A stretch of DNA of 64,000 nucleotides from Pictodentalium vernedei (GCA_031216915.1 CM062294.1:165867455-165931454), one strand, 5' to 3'. Shown: positions 23,238 through 33,279, counted from the first letter of the stretch. Made by a program: numbers and translations. The notes: generated from the sequence alone by a model not told the origin.

Positions 23238-25593
23238 ATGCCAAAGACTATTCCTTGTACCTCTTGCTTGCAAGTGAAGCATGTGGACGACTCTCATTCC
23301 ACATGTGTCACTTGCAACAATTGCACTCAGGCCCAGTCTTGTGGTATTTGTGGGGTTTGGTCCTCAAAATTATGGGCTTCTGTTAACAAGGTGGTTCTGT
23401 CCAGAGCTAGAACCCCTCGTTCTCAGGGTAAGGGTAGCCGTGCCGTTGCAGACATTTCTGTTAGTGCACGTGGTGACTCTGTCACACAGGATTCTTATCT
23501 GTCTTTTTCTGTGGCGAGTTCCTCTGCAACTGTTGACGGTGCTAGTTCAGTGATACCTGACGTGGAGACTGTGGTCTCTTTGTCTTCTGATGTCACTCTT
23601 GAGGCGTCTGTTTTCGTAGAGAGCTTCTCCGGGGTCAGCTCGGTGACCCTCTCCGATTTGCCTCCTACGGTGTCGACAGTTGCTGAGGAAGTTGTTACTA
23701 CAGATCCTATTCTGTATGATGGTGGCTCTTCCATCTCCTCTGGGGATGGTCTACAGTCTCAGGGGACCGAGGCTGTATCTGCTGGTGTGTCTGTGAGCTC
23801 TCAGCCTCCCCTGGCTTCGCGGCGAAGCTGTGAGGGTTTGCTCTTTGCTCCACCTCATCTGGCTAGGTTTGCTCCTAGTTGGTTGAGCCGTTCGGTCGCT
23901 TTGGCAGCGATTCCTCGCCCCTCGAGCAAATCGTTTATTGTTCCTCCTTCCCCTGCTAGTGTGCCGACTAGCAGGATGAGGTTGGCATCCAGGGCCTGCT
24001 GTTCGGCAGAGGTCAGTGACAGCCCCGGTTAGCTGTCTCTCTCGGAACCTTCTTCCGGTGATTCCTCACTGTGTTCCGAGTCTGGATGTCGATCGATGCT
24101 TGCCGTCGGTCTCAGAGGATGGGCAGTTGGGGCCGTCTGCTGTGGAGAGGCCAATGACAGGTTCCCGTCATTTTTGGGACAATCCTCGGGTGCCTTCTCT
24201 CCGTGTCCCAGGTCCAGCTACCGATGGACGTACGTTGGAGGATTTGCAGGCAGGACCTTCTGTTCCGCAGAGGTCAGTGATGGGCCCTGTGCATCACAAT
24301 CGGGACTATCCTCCGGTGTCTTCTCACCGTCTCCGTATTCTGTCTGCCGATCGACGTTCGACGTCGGTCTCTTCTGAGGATTTGAGTTCTACCAGAAGGG
24401 TCCATTGTGAGGCCACTCCGTCGGGCGATGCTGCTGTGACGTATTCTCAGGGGGACCTGCGTCAGGCCATTTTGGCACTCACCCGGTTGCTTTCTGGCAA
24501 CCCTCAAGTTGGCCTCCTGTGGCACAACCTCCTTTGGTCGGTCACCGAGATGTCTTGCCTGGCCCCTTGGATACAGCACAGTCTTCCCAGGAGGTTTCTG
24601 CTGGTCCGCCCGAGTTGGGCACGTCTCCTCTGCAACAGAGGATGACGATTTTCTGGAAGGTTATGGGCCCCCCTCTTCAGTCTTGGGGCAGGCTTTGGAT
24701 TTCGTCTTTGGCTTATTGCTTATTATTCAACCTTCAGACCAGCTATCTGTGGCTGCCCGGCCTCGATCCACTGTTGAGCGCCGTATCCCTGTTGAGCCTT
24801 CTAGCTCTGGGGCTTTGCGTCCTCTGCAATCGGCTCAGGTTGTTGAGTCCTTCCAGGGCTTGGACGCCAAAATGCGTTCTAAGGCCCTCAAGGGTTCTTT
24901 CTTTTCTAGAGCTGATGCCTTTCTGCCTCCATCACGGTTTCGTGTTTACGATTCCGTCTGTCCACCAGTCTTCCAAGGGATGGAATACTGTGGATGAGGA
25001 TTCTTCTTCCCTCGGGTTAACTAAGCCTAAGTCGGCAGTTCTCCCGATGTCGGTAGTTGAATCTATGGTGGGCCTGTCCCGAGAGATGCTGGGCATGTTA
25101 TCTCTCGCAAACCATGTCGTCACTGCCCTGGCTGAATATTTTCCTCCAGGGGAGTTTGATGATGCTCAGGTGCCTTTTCGCGTTTTGTTACAGGCTCTCA
25201 TGAACTTGACACATGCTCACGCCTGCAACACGGCTAATTTGGAGCTGGTGGGATGCGGTGTTGGATTCTTCTCCATTCCTTCCTTCTGAGCAGCGTGCTG
25301 TTCTGAGGTCTGCCTCTTTGGTTGGACCTCCGTTGTTCCATGGTTCTGTGGAAGCTGTCCGTGGTGAAGTTCTTTGTCATTCGAAGGACCAGCTTTTGCT
25401 GCGACAGCTGGACCAACCTGCTGCTGTGGGTGGTGGTCGTTCCAGGCCCGCCAAGCGTGCTGCTGCGTCTGCCTCGTCGCTGACATTGGCTACGCCTTTG
25501 GCTCCGTCTGCTCCTGCTCAGAAGAAGCGCCAACGTGGCCAGGCTCGCTGGCAGCCTCAGGCAGGAAAGTCTCAGGACTCTGTCACTTCCTGA
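23238..25593 (+). pseudogene. gag: gag-like gene of DIRS-A1, frameshifted
   Basis: The start is taken at the ATG of M-P-K-T-I-P-C-T-S-C (23238), because A2 starts identically at 62762 and family B gag also opens within a few residues of this cysteine pair. The N terminus is a zinc-binding module: C-x2-C, D-S-H-x2-C, C-x2-C, then C-x2-C followed by a Trp. A long Ser/Thr/Pro-rich stretch follows to about 24030. Then come about three degenerate 41-44 residue repeats (G-P-S..R..M..H..P..S). The C-terminal part includes A-N-L-E-L-V near 25235, shared with family B gag, and ends in a basic Lys/Arg/Gln-rich tail. At least three frame changes (near 24020, 24640 and 25245) break it. Gag of retroelements packages the RNA; here it is non-functional. 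Confidence 0.75.
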
Positions 25594-26126
25594 AGTGGTG
25601 GTTTCTCCTCTCGGGGGCCTCGTCGAAGCCGCAAGTGAAGGTTCTTACCTCGATTCGCCTCCAGACGGGGGAAGGCTGTCGCTGTTTTACGACCGTTGGA
25701 CAGAGATAACGTCGGACACTTGGGTCCTCAATGTCATACAATCTGGTCTGCGACTGTCCTTCCATCGGCACCCCAGTTTATCTCGGGTGCCCCTCCCGAC
25801 TCGGGTCCCTTCCGATTCTCTACGTCGGGACCTTCTGGTGCAGGAGATCGACGATCTCCTCTCCAAAGGGGCGATCGAGGTGGTCAGGAACACCCTTTCA
25901 CCGGGGTTTTACTCGAGACTTTTCTTGGTGCCAGAAAAACGGCCAATTTCATCCTGTCATCGATCTGAGTATCCTGAACGAGTACATAACGAACGAGTAC
26001 ATAATAGCTCCTCGTTTCCGGTCAGTTCGACGTTCGGTTCATCAGGGCGACTTTGCTGCCAGTATCGACCTGAAGGATGCCTACTTCCATGTACCCATTC
26101 ATCTGGCATCACGGAAATACCTTTAG
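25535..26126 (+). pseudogene. pol: N-terminal reverse transcriptase fragment of DIRS-A1
   Basis: The frame overlaps the end of gag and carries G-G-R-L-S-L-F..W..I..D-T-W-V, then the typical RT entry L-L-S-K-G-A-I-E-V-V and F-Y-S-R-L-F-L-V-P. A single-base change near 25935 moves the frame, after which V-I-D-L-S and the catalytic-Asp motif A (S-I-D-L-K-D-A-Y-F-H-V) follow. Similarity ends at about 26126, before the Y-x-D-D motif. Same arrangement as family B (47880 onward), where RT is also +1 to gag. Inactive by truncation. Confidence 0.8.
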
Positions 26127-26233
26127 ACTGTCATTAGACTGTCTTGTTGGGATTTATATCAGAATTCTGTAATGTGTAACCAAAAATATAGTCAGAAGGC
26201 AATACTTTTCTACAATGTCTCTTGGAAACTAAT

Positions 26234-26449
26234 ATTTCTATACTGTACCAATGACCCAGACTTAGCTGGTGCTAAAATCATTAATTCAGGGCCAAACACA
26301 AATTTTGCCCCCCCCCCCCCCCCCCCATCCCCAAAATTTGCATAAAAAAACGAAAAATACATGTCCTATATGGTCCTCCATACATTTACTCCTCTGCGCA
26401 TGCGCAGTGTCAAGGAAGTCCCGAAATTGGCGCCAATTATCATTCTTTG
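26234..26449 (+). repeat. Left inverted terminal repeat of DIRS-B1
   Basis: This is the reverse complement of 38351-38574. It begins ATTTCTATACTGTACC, includes a 17-C run near 26310, the NRF-1-like palindrome TGCGCATGCGCA at 26395-26406 and AATTGGCGCCAATT at 26425-26438, an E2F-like palindrome. The left end differs from the inverted right end in its outermost bases, so the two ITRs are not identical, as known for DIRS elements. Confidence 0.8.
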
Positions 26450-27349
26450 TTTGGCCCTCAAAACAGTCACACTTCTCTGTTATTTGTGCTTCCAAATCTC
26501 AGTTTTCATGATGCCAGACACATTTTGATGAGAGAAATGGTGGAAATAAAGAGGATATATAAGGAGGAGAGGAAAAAATTTAGTGCAAGAAAATGTTCTG
26601 GGCTGTAACTTATAATTATTTTATGAAATTTTTTCTAGTTGCCTTTTTTCAAGGCATAGCCCTGATGTTGTCATTCTTGCTATGAAGTACCATTGTTTGA
26701 TCAGTGTTTCCTCTCTACCTTCCTTATTCCCCCCTAGCTATTCTCCCATGTTTTGGCTTATTTTTTGTAATGTTTATTGCTAAAATTTTTGGGGAGTTTT
26801 TTTTTGGGAGTTTTGGCTTGGTAACAGAATTATTTCTGCTTTTTCCCCATGTTTACGTCCTCACCCTAGGGGTGTTTAGGCGTTTTGGTCTGCATCTACC
26901 ATCGGATGTTTTACAGTTTCTTCTCTGGAAGCCTCTGTTTTACATCAGATAGTGTTTTAATTGGTGACTGATTTCGGGCCAGGTTTGTTCAGTGCCTGGA
27001 GTCATCTTTCCGGTTTGTTGACACTTTTGCTTAGGTTGACAACAGTTACTGCTGATAGTGATTATTTGTCTTCTGCATCTCTTATTCATAGTAAGATACA
27101 TTATTATTGTCCGTAAGTGTCTCATTAATTTTTTCAAAATGAATTTAAATTTTTGTCCACACTTAGGCTTTTTTGGGATCCATTGGGCTCAGGGTCCTTT
27201 GGGAACTTGGGCGCTTCTGAAAATTTTTTTTTTTTTTTTTAAATTTTTTCTTTTCAAATCATTATTATTAATGAATATAATGGATTGTTGTATTATCTAT
27301 CTTTATTTTCAAGGATTAGTGCGAGTACTATGATTGTTTACATTTCACA
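26450..27349 (+). other. 5' leader of DIRS-B1
   Basis: No gene is seen. The leader is shared with B2 (44150-45030) and in part with B3 (43662-43945). Conserved points include CTGATAGTGATT near 27050, CACACTTAGGCTTTTTTGG near 27160 and TGCGAGTACTATGA near 27320, just before gag. It is T-rich. The short open frames in it are not shared in frame between copies and are rejected. Confidence 0.65.
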
Positions 27350-29425
27350 ATGAATGATTATTGTTCAAATTGTAATAGGAGGAAATCTTCCTATGATTCT
27401 CATGATCTCTGTATTAATTGTTCTCTCTGTACTCACACTGATCTTTGTTCTGTGTGTTTCAAATGGGATGGCAAACGTTGGAAACGTGTGCCACGGTATG
27501 TTGTTCCTGGAGAAAGGTCCATGCCGATTCTTTCTCCGCAGAGTCACTCTAGTATTTCACTCTCTTTTTCAGAGGAACAAGAACAGGGTGATATTTCCGT
27601 GATGTCGTCCAGAAGTGTGCCTCCGTCGTCACATACAAGCGAAGAGCTAGCAGCAAAAGTGCTCAAGGAGATTCGTCAATTACCCGAAAGGAACCTGAAG
27701 GGGTTGACGTCCGCTAGCTTGACGGGGTTACATCCATTCACCGAATGGGGCAGCACTCGGGTTCATCCGTTGCGGTCCAGCAGAGAGAGTCGGGTGTTGC
27801 GAGAACTATAAAACAATCACGTGCACACCCAGTGACGACGGAAAGGAGGATGGATCGGAGGAAGCCTGACAGTCCGGTGTTTAGCTTGTCTAGCTTGGCA
27901 CGGACTGCAAGCGAGAGAGGTCCCTCTCTCATTCAGCAGCATCTGGGACCAGATGTTGTAGTCCGCAGTGTTACGCAGTCGGAGCATACGTCCACGGCTC
28001 GGGACGCTCCGGTATATAGGCAGTCCGGCGAGGCTACCTATAAGGCTTCCGTATCCTCACAGCAGCACACTCGACCACACCTTAGCTACATGACCAGTGA
28101 ATTACAGTCAGCTTCGCCGACCAGGGATTCACGGCGACCAGGTCACGCCATCCGGTAGCCAGGGATACAAGGCCTTCTTCATTTGGACGTTCGCATAAAA
28201 GATGTATGCAGGATGCAACGTCCAGGGAGCTTCCGGCGGCTAAATCCAGTAAGACCGCGGCTCCCCAGGCCTCCGTAACGGATGTGCTATCACAGATAGC
28301 AAAGATAATCACAGCATCCCAGCAACCGGCAGAGCCTCTGTCGGAACATGAAATGTCAGAAGATGCTGGGTCGGTAGGTTCCGCCGCTGGATCGGGTGCA
28401 GACGACAGATTTACATGATTTACATAAGGTCCGGCAGGATGGCGAAAGGGATTCCGATGAATTAGATATTTCCCTTTCGGAACAACATAAAATAGCCGTA
28501 GAATTCATCCGGCATTACCTTCCAGAAGTTGTTCCGCCGGACCAAAATGCTGCGCAGCCGGATAGGAGGGTGATAGTGCCACTGGACACCGATTTTTTTA
28601 ATCAGTTTAGGGACATTGTCCTGGAATTTCCGTCACAATCCAAGAATGTCTCTCGGATTTTTGAATTATTGAATGACGCTATTGATAAACTTGCCAACAA
28701 GATGGGCAGGTCAGCCTTCCTACCGGCATCTGCTCCACAGCTGCCGTTTAAATCAAAGGAACAAGTTTGATACGGCAGGTTAGGGCATCCAGAGAGTTCC
28801 TCTGCGTTTAGACGACCAGGCTGAAGACCTTGATATATCCATGCCGTCGTCTATGTCACTTCCGTCGTCTATGATGGAAACGATGATATCGTCTAACAGA
28901 GCTAGTTTAGACGCTCTTTCCTATGCAGATCACCTTACTAGAGCGTTGTCATTACACTTTGAAGGACCAGAATTTTAAGACGTACAAATGTCATTAAGAG
29001 TTCTGTCCAGGGCCATAGCTTTTTCCACTTATAACTCTGCCCTTTTAGTGGCAAATCTGGAGTTAGCTAGACGTGACGCGGCCCTGGCTACTTCCACACA
29101 TGTGGACAGTAAGGTGAAAAACTCTCTTAGAGTCGCTCCGGTCTCTGGAGAGTTTCTCTTCAGTGGCAAGCTTTCTGATATATATGATAAATTAACAAAG
29201 AAAGCTTCGGACTCTCTGCAGTTTAAGTCTGCTTCCAAGAAATCGGAACCAGCAGACAGGAGTAGGCCAGGCACTTCCGGGATGAGTTCGTCCAGGGGAA
29301 GTTCCTATTGAGGTTCCTATGCGTCCTCTAGATCTTACTCTGGAGACCGGCAGAGTAGCGACTCGACTAGGGGCCGTTACACTGGCCTAAATAACCGGTC
29401 AGACGCGGATCCAGGAGATGATGGT
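27350..29425 (+). pseudogene. gag: gag-like gene of DIRS-B1, frameshifted
   Basis: The ATG at 27350 (M-N-D-Y-C-S-N-C) is shared in position with B3 (50962). Residues 5-45 form a zinc module with the same spacing as family A: C-x2-C, D-S-H-x2-C, C-x2-C, C-x2-C..W. A Ser-rich linker follows, then an Ala/Leu/Glu-rich middle, then a conserved helix-like block (L-R-V-L-S-R-A-I-A-F-S-T-Y-N-S-A) with A-N-L-E-L-A-R-R-D-A near 29053. The end is Ser/Arg/Gly-rich; an in-frame TGA at 29309 and a deletion of about 60 bp remove the RGG tail seen in B2 and B3. The reading frame changes at least four times (about 27760, 28180, 28410, 28770). Non-functional copy. Confidence 0.8.
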
Positions 29426-29429
29426 CTAG

Positions 29430-31412
29430 ACCTCTGTCGCGTTCTGGTGGGCAGAAGACTGTCGTTGTTTCTCAAGCAATTGGGAATTAATTACGGAGGA
29501 CCCTTGGGTTCGAGGGGTTATTTCGGAAGGACTAAAACTGTCCTTCAAAGGCAAACCTCCATTAACTCGAAGTCCAAGATGGACACAGCTTCCGTCAAAT
29601 TGTCAGAAAAGAACGACATTTCTATCAGAAGTCCAGTCTCTTTTAACGGAGATCGCGATAGAGGTCGTAGAAAACCAGGAATCTCCAGGTTTCTACAGCC
29701 ATCTCTTTCTGGTTCCGAAGCCAGACGGCTCGTTCCGTCCAGTCATCGACTTAAGCTGGATAAACAAGCTGATCATGGCTCCAAAGTTTTATATGGAGAC
29801 CATTCGATTCGTCAAAGCGAGCATTCGAGTGAACGACTATGCTGCGAGCATAGACCTCAAGGATGCATACTTTCACGTCATGGTACATCCGGCGTTCAGA
29901 AAGTATCTTCGCTTCGCTGTCCTCGGTGTTGTTTATCAGTTCCGAGCGATGTGCTTTGGTCTGAATCTAGCGCCCTGGGCTTTCACTCGAGTAATGAACT
30001 CGGTAATGACTCATTTCCGAGCTCATTCGTCTGCGGTAACGTCGGTTTACCTGGACGATATTCTTCAGAGATACGGCAACGAGTTAACGCTTCAGAACGA
30101 CATGCACAATCTGCTTCTATTGCTCCGACGTCTCGGTTTCATAGTAAACGAAGAGAAGTCGGATCTGGTGCCGTCCAAGTCATTCACCCACCTGGGAATG
30201 AGCTTCGAGACGCACAACAATCTCGTTCATCTGCCGTTAACCAGAGCGAAATTAGTCAGTTGTTACTCTCGCTATTGTCTTCACTCAGACAAAGTGTCAG
30301 CGAGGGAATTCATGAGACTAATAGGTCTGTGCGGAGCTGCCGCATATCTCATTCCGATGGGGCGGCTACGCACTCGTCCTCTCCAAGTCTATCTGACTCA
30401 GAATTGGAGAGTGAAGATTCATTCGCTCGAGACGGGCATCCTCTTGTCAAGCCAAGTGAAACAAGAGATTCAGACTTGGGCAGACATACAGTGGTTAACT
30501 CAGGGAGTTCCACTGCAGTTGCCAGATCTGAGTTTTACGAGTATGACAGATGCCAGTCAAACAGGCTGGGGTGCGACACTGAGCCCATCGGATTTGAAGT
30601 GCCAGGATCTTTGGGATCCGCAGTTTCTAAGCAAGCACATCAACATCAAAGAGATGATGTCGATTTGGCTTGCTCTACGTCATTGGATAGACGTTATTCA
30701 GAATGCACACGTGCAAATTATGTCCGACAATACGACAGTAATTGCGTATATTCGGAACCAGGGTGGCACTCATTCCATTCCGTTGCACAGTCTAACGGAA
30801 AGAATTCTTCTGTTTGTACTAGAACATCAGATTCTTCTCTCCGTCCGTCATATTCCAGGTCATCTGAATGTCTTAGCAGACTCCCTTTCACGGAGGGGTC
30901 GCCTGTTCCCATCAGAATGGACTCTCAACAAGCAAGTATTCAATCAGATTTGCTACCAATGGGAATGGCCAATGATAGATTTATTTGTGACACATTTCAA
31001 CAATCAGTTGCAGACGTATGTGTCACCTTGTCCGGATCCTCAAGTGTTTGCAGTAGACGCTCTCTCGATCTCTTGGGACGGAATGATAGGATATGCGTAT
31101 CCTCCAGCGCCGTTGATTCAGCAGATATTGCTCAAGATAAAACAATCACAATGCAAGATTCTGTTGGTAGCATCTCTATCTCCACAGAGACAGTGGATAA
31201 ATCTACTCAGGTGTCTGTTGTGGGACATGCCGAGGAAGCTTCCTCAACGGGAAGATCTTCTTTCGCAAGGGAAATCGCGCATCCTCCATCACAATCCGCA
31301 AGGTCTAAACCTTCACGTATTTCCATTGTGCGGTCCTTCTTGCACGGAAAACATTTTACAGGACGAGCAGTGGACGCGATATCTAACTGTAGGAGGACCT
31401 CCTCTTCGCTAA
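29430..31412 (+). CDS. pol: Reverse transcriptase / RNase H (plus MT-like region) of DIRS-B1
   Basis: This frame is open from 29430 to the stop at 31412; the first ATG is only at 29775, so expression probably depends on gag by frameshift or on a lost start. RT: entry block with S-H-L-F-L-V-P-K-P-D-G-S-F-R-P-V-I-D near 29695, motif A S-I-D-L-K-D-A-Y-F-H near 29850, and the catalytic Y-L-D-D at 30048-30059. RNase H: M-T-D-A-S near 30541, E in K-E-M-M-S near 30650, M-S-D-N near 30720 and L-A-D-S-L-S near 30870, so all four acidic positions are present. The C-terminal part (I-D-L-F..D-A-L..W..Y-A-Y-P-P) resembles the Dam-like methyltransferase region known in DIRS polyproteins. One inserted base near 29475 separates it from the upstream G-R-R-L-S-L-F block. 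Best preserved RT in the window. Confidence 0.88.
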   Translation, partial: TSVAFWWAEDCRCFSSNWELITEDPWVRGVISEGLKLSFKGKPPLTRSPRWTQLPSNCQKRTTFLSEVQSLLTEIAIEVVENQESPGFYSHLFLVPKPDGSFRPVIDLSWINKLIMAPKFYMETIRFVKASIRVNDYAASIDLKDAYFHVMVHPAFRKYLRFAVLGVVYQFRAMCFGLNLAPWAFTRVMNSVMTHFRAHSSAVTSVYLDDILQRYGNELTLQNDMHNLLLLLRRLGFIVNEEKSDLVPSKSFTHLGMSFETHNNLVHLPLTRAKLVSCYSRYCLHSDKVSAREFMRLIGLCGAAAYLIPMGRLRTRPLQVYLTQNWRVKIHSLETGILLSSQVKQEIQTWADIQWLTQGVPLQLPDLSFTSMTDASQTGWGATLSPSDLKCQDLWDPQFLSKHINIKEMMSIWLALRHWIDVIQNAHVQIMSDNTTVIAYIRNQGGTHSIPLHSLTERILLFVLEHQILLSVRHIPGHLNVLADSLSRRGRLFPSEWTLNKQVFNQICYQWEWPMIDLFVTHFNNQLQTYVSPCPDPQVFAVDALSISWDGMIGYAYPPAPLIQQILLKIKQSQCKILLVASLSPQRQWINLLRCLLWDMPRKLPQREDLLSQGKSRILHHNPQGLNLHVFPLCGPSCTENILQDEQWTRYLTVGGPPLR

Positions 31413-32368
31413 ACTATGCTGCTAAGTGGAGGGTCTTTTGTCAGTGGTGTGGGGATCATTCTGTAGATATTTATGATCCTTCCATTCCAGGCATAGCAAA
31501 CTTTCTAGTATACTTGTTTGATGAGATTAATCTGCAGCCTATCACCATTAAGGGTTATAGGTCTATGCTGTCCGATACCTATGCACATCATGATAACTTG
31601 ATGATTGGAACTAATGTCTCTTTATCTAAGTTAGTTAGAAATTTTTCGATAAATAGACCTAGAACCCTTAGATTAATTCCGAAGTGGAATTTGGCCTGGG
31701 TTCTTCTTAAGCTAAAAGAAGTGCCTTTTGAGCCTCTTGACACAGTGGACTTCAAATTCTTAACATATAAGACAGCTTTTCTCTTAGCTTTCTCTTCTGC
31801 TAGAAGAGTTAGTGAGCTTCATGCACTATTTGTGGAGAATTCTCACTACCATAGTGTCGGTAATACTATTACCTTTACCACCAATGTTGGTTTTTTGGCT
31901 AAGAATCAGGCTCCTAATAAGTATCCTGAACCTATTATTATTAAGGCCCTTCCATCATCTGATGGGCGTAGGCCTCTACTGTGCCCTGTTAGAGCAATAT
32001 GTATTTACAAACATAGATCTGAGTTCATCAGAAAGGGACGTAAGCGTTTCTTTCTGTCTTTAATGCCTAATAGAAAGGATATTATGGTTCATTCTATTGC
32101 TAGATGGATTCAATTCACTATTCGTACTGCTTATGAAAAATTATCTTCTTCTCAGCAGTCGGCACTCAAGATCTCAGCTCATGAAGTAAGAGCTCTTTCT
32201 ACTCCTTGAGCCTATGCTAATTGTATTGCTATTACTGATCTAATGAAGGCTGCATATTGGTTTCAACCTTCCACATTCACTAATTTTTATCTCAGAAATA
32301 TTGAGTCCATTTCTGGAGACCTCCATTGTTTAGGTCCATTATCAGTTGCTCAGAATATCGTCCACTAA
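29447..32368 (+). pseudogene. Tyrosine recombinase of DIRS-B1 with long overlapping N-terminal frame; nonsense codon before the nucleophile
   Basis: The recombinase joins the element's circular DNA into the genome. The catalytic domain starts near 31405 (N-Y-A-A-K-W-R-V-F-C-Q-W-C). Visible residues: first Arg in S-S-A-R-R-V-S-E-L (near 31797), H-E-V-R near 32181, then after the stop A-Y-W and the likely nucleophile in F-T-N-F-Y-L-R (near 32285). TGA at 32207-32209 replaces the Trp codon of B3 and cuts the protein before the Tyr. Upstream, the same frame has no stop back to the ATG at 29447, 920 codons in all, lying -1 to RT/RNase H over 1.9 kb; that part is Ser-rich. In DIRS elements the RT and recombinase frames are known to overlap strongly, so an N-terminal extension is plausible. 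The end at 32368 matches B3. Confidence 0.82.
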
Positions 32369-32861
32369 ACAGTTGCAACTATAGTTATGTAGGCTTTCTG
32401 TTCTGGCAGTGACTCTGTCCTGCTGCCATCATCGCTCTGGGGTATTTGACCCAGGGCAAGGGGAAGGGGTGGGGGGGGGGGGGGGTGGGGGGCTTTGGGG
32501 GGTTCCCTTAGGTCACCTGCTTTATAGTGAAAAGCAAGGGAATACCTCCCCCAGAGTCAGTAATTCCGAGTCGGTACCAGTATGGTTTTAAAGTGCAAAG
32601 CTAATGTTTATTCATCCATGTAATATTGTGTGAAGCATTTGTATATGTCATGTGTCAAACGAGCGTTAATATACAATCCTCGGACACTTTTAATGAATAT
32701 AAAGAGTCTCATTTCTCTGGACTTCCTTTATTTATTGGCTTACCTTTAAAAATATTAGTATAAAGGGTTATACTGGATGTTAATAGAGACCATTGATTAT
32801 TATGCTCAATTACTGATCGGTATTGTGTCTTTCTTCTTTATTATAAATAGGAAAGATACAT
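32369..32861 (+). other. 3' UTR of DIRS-B1 up to the nested transposon
   Basis: Non-coding sequence shared with B2 (49971-50562) and B3 (55902-56524). It contains the G tract and stem listed separately, then AT-rich sequence with ACACTTTTAATGAATATAAA near 32688. The UTR resumes at 38076 after the nested element. Confidence 0.75.
32471..32542 (+). promoter_or_regulatory. G tract followed by TTCCCTT/AAGGGAA stem in DIRS-B 3' UTR
   Basis: A 15-G run (32471-32485, further G runs to 32502) is followed by a stem: TTCCCTT (32503-32509) pairs with AAGGGAA (32536-32542), with an inner GCTT/AAGC pair. B2 (G13 at 50068-50080, stem 50083-50122) and B3 (G20 at 56007-56026, stem 56041-56080) have the same order although G-run lengths differ. 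It may be a G-quadruplex/hairpin signal in the RNA, for example for 3' end formation. That role is inference. Confidence 0.4.
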
Positions 32862-33279
32862 CGTCGCGTGAGAACCAAAAAGTTCTATCTCCCAATTTTC
32901 ATTTTTGTGGAAAACGGGGTTTGAAGTTTTGTGACCGGATTTACCATAGTAATATGTATTTTGAGGTGGTGATCATGGTGTCCATTGTTCAAGTTGGCTT
33001 ATTTCCTAATATATATGGAAATTTACAGCTATTGACTGGTTCATTGTTTTTAAAAATACAAAAATGTGTTTGGAGATAGAACCTTTTACACACAAAACTG
33101 TCGTTTTGTGTCCGGGCCAGAGTGCACTTGGAGATAGAACATTATGGTTCACCTCAGCCACCAATTTGGGGTGCGTGCGAAAATGAAGCAGCAATTTATT
33201 GTGGGTTGGTTTGAAAATATGTAATAGCGTGTGGGTCGGGGGAGGGGAGAAGCAGGGAGAAGGGGTTTTATTGGACATG

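Larger units (their letters stand above)
22714..26126 (+). mobile_element. DIRS-like retrotransposon, family A, copy A1 (3'-truncated)
   Basis: The start is placed where homology with copy A2 (62253 onward) begins, at ATTTCTTTTCAACC; sequences left of it are unrelated, so this is a real terminus or a shared 5' limit. The copy holds a 5' region with promoter-like sites, a frameshifted gag and the first quarter of RT, then stops within RT motif A (A-S-I-D-L-K-D-A-Y-F-H-V) near 26126. The rest of RT, RNase H and the recombinase are absent. Assignment to DIRS rests on the gag architecture and on the RT being of the same type as family B. Confidence 0.8.

Noticed and set aside
26234..26250. Target-site duplication flanking the DIRS-B copies
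   Set aside because: Flanks share only AA-type bases by chance; tyrosine-recombinase elements do not make duplications, so none is claimed.
29447..31400. Treating the 920-codon frame as a separate stand-alone gene
   Set aside because: Its last quarter is the tyrosine recombinase, and the rest overlaps RT/RNase H. It is reported as an overlapping frame of the recombinase instead, with coding status of the upstream part left open.
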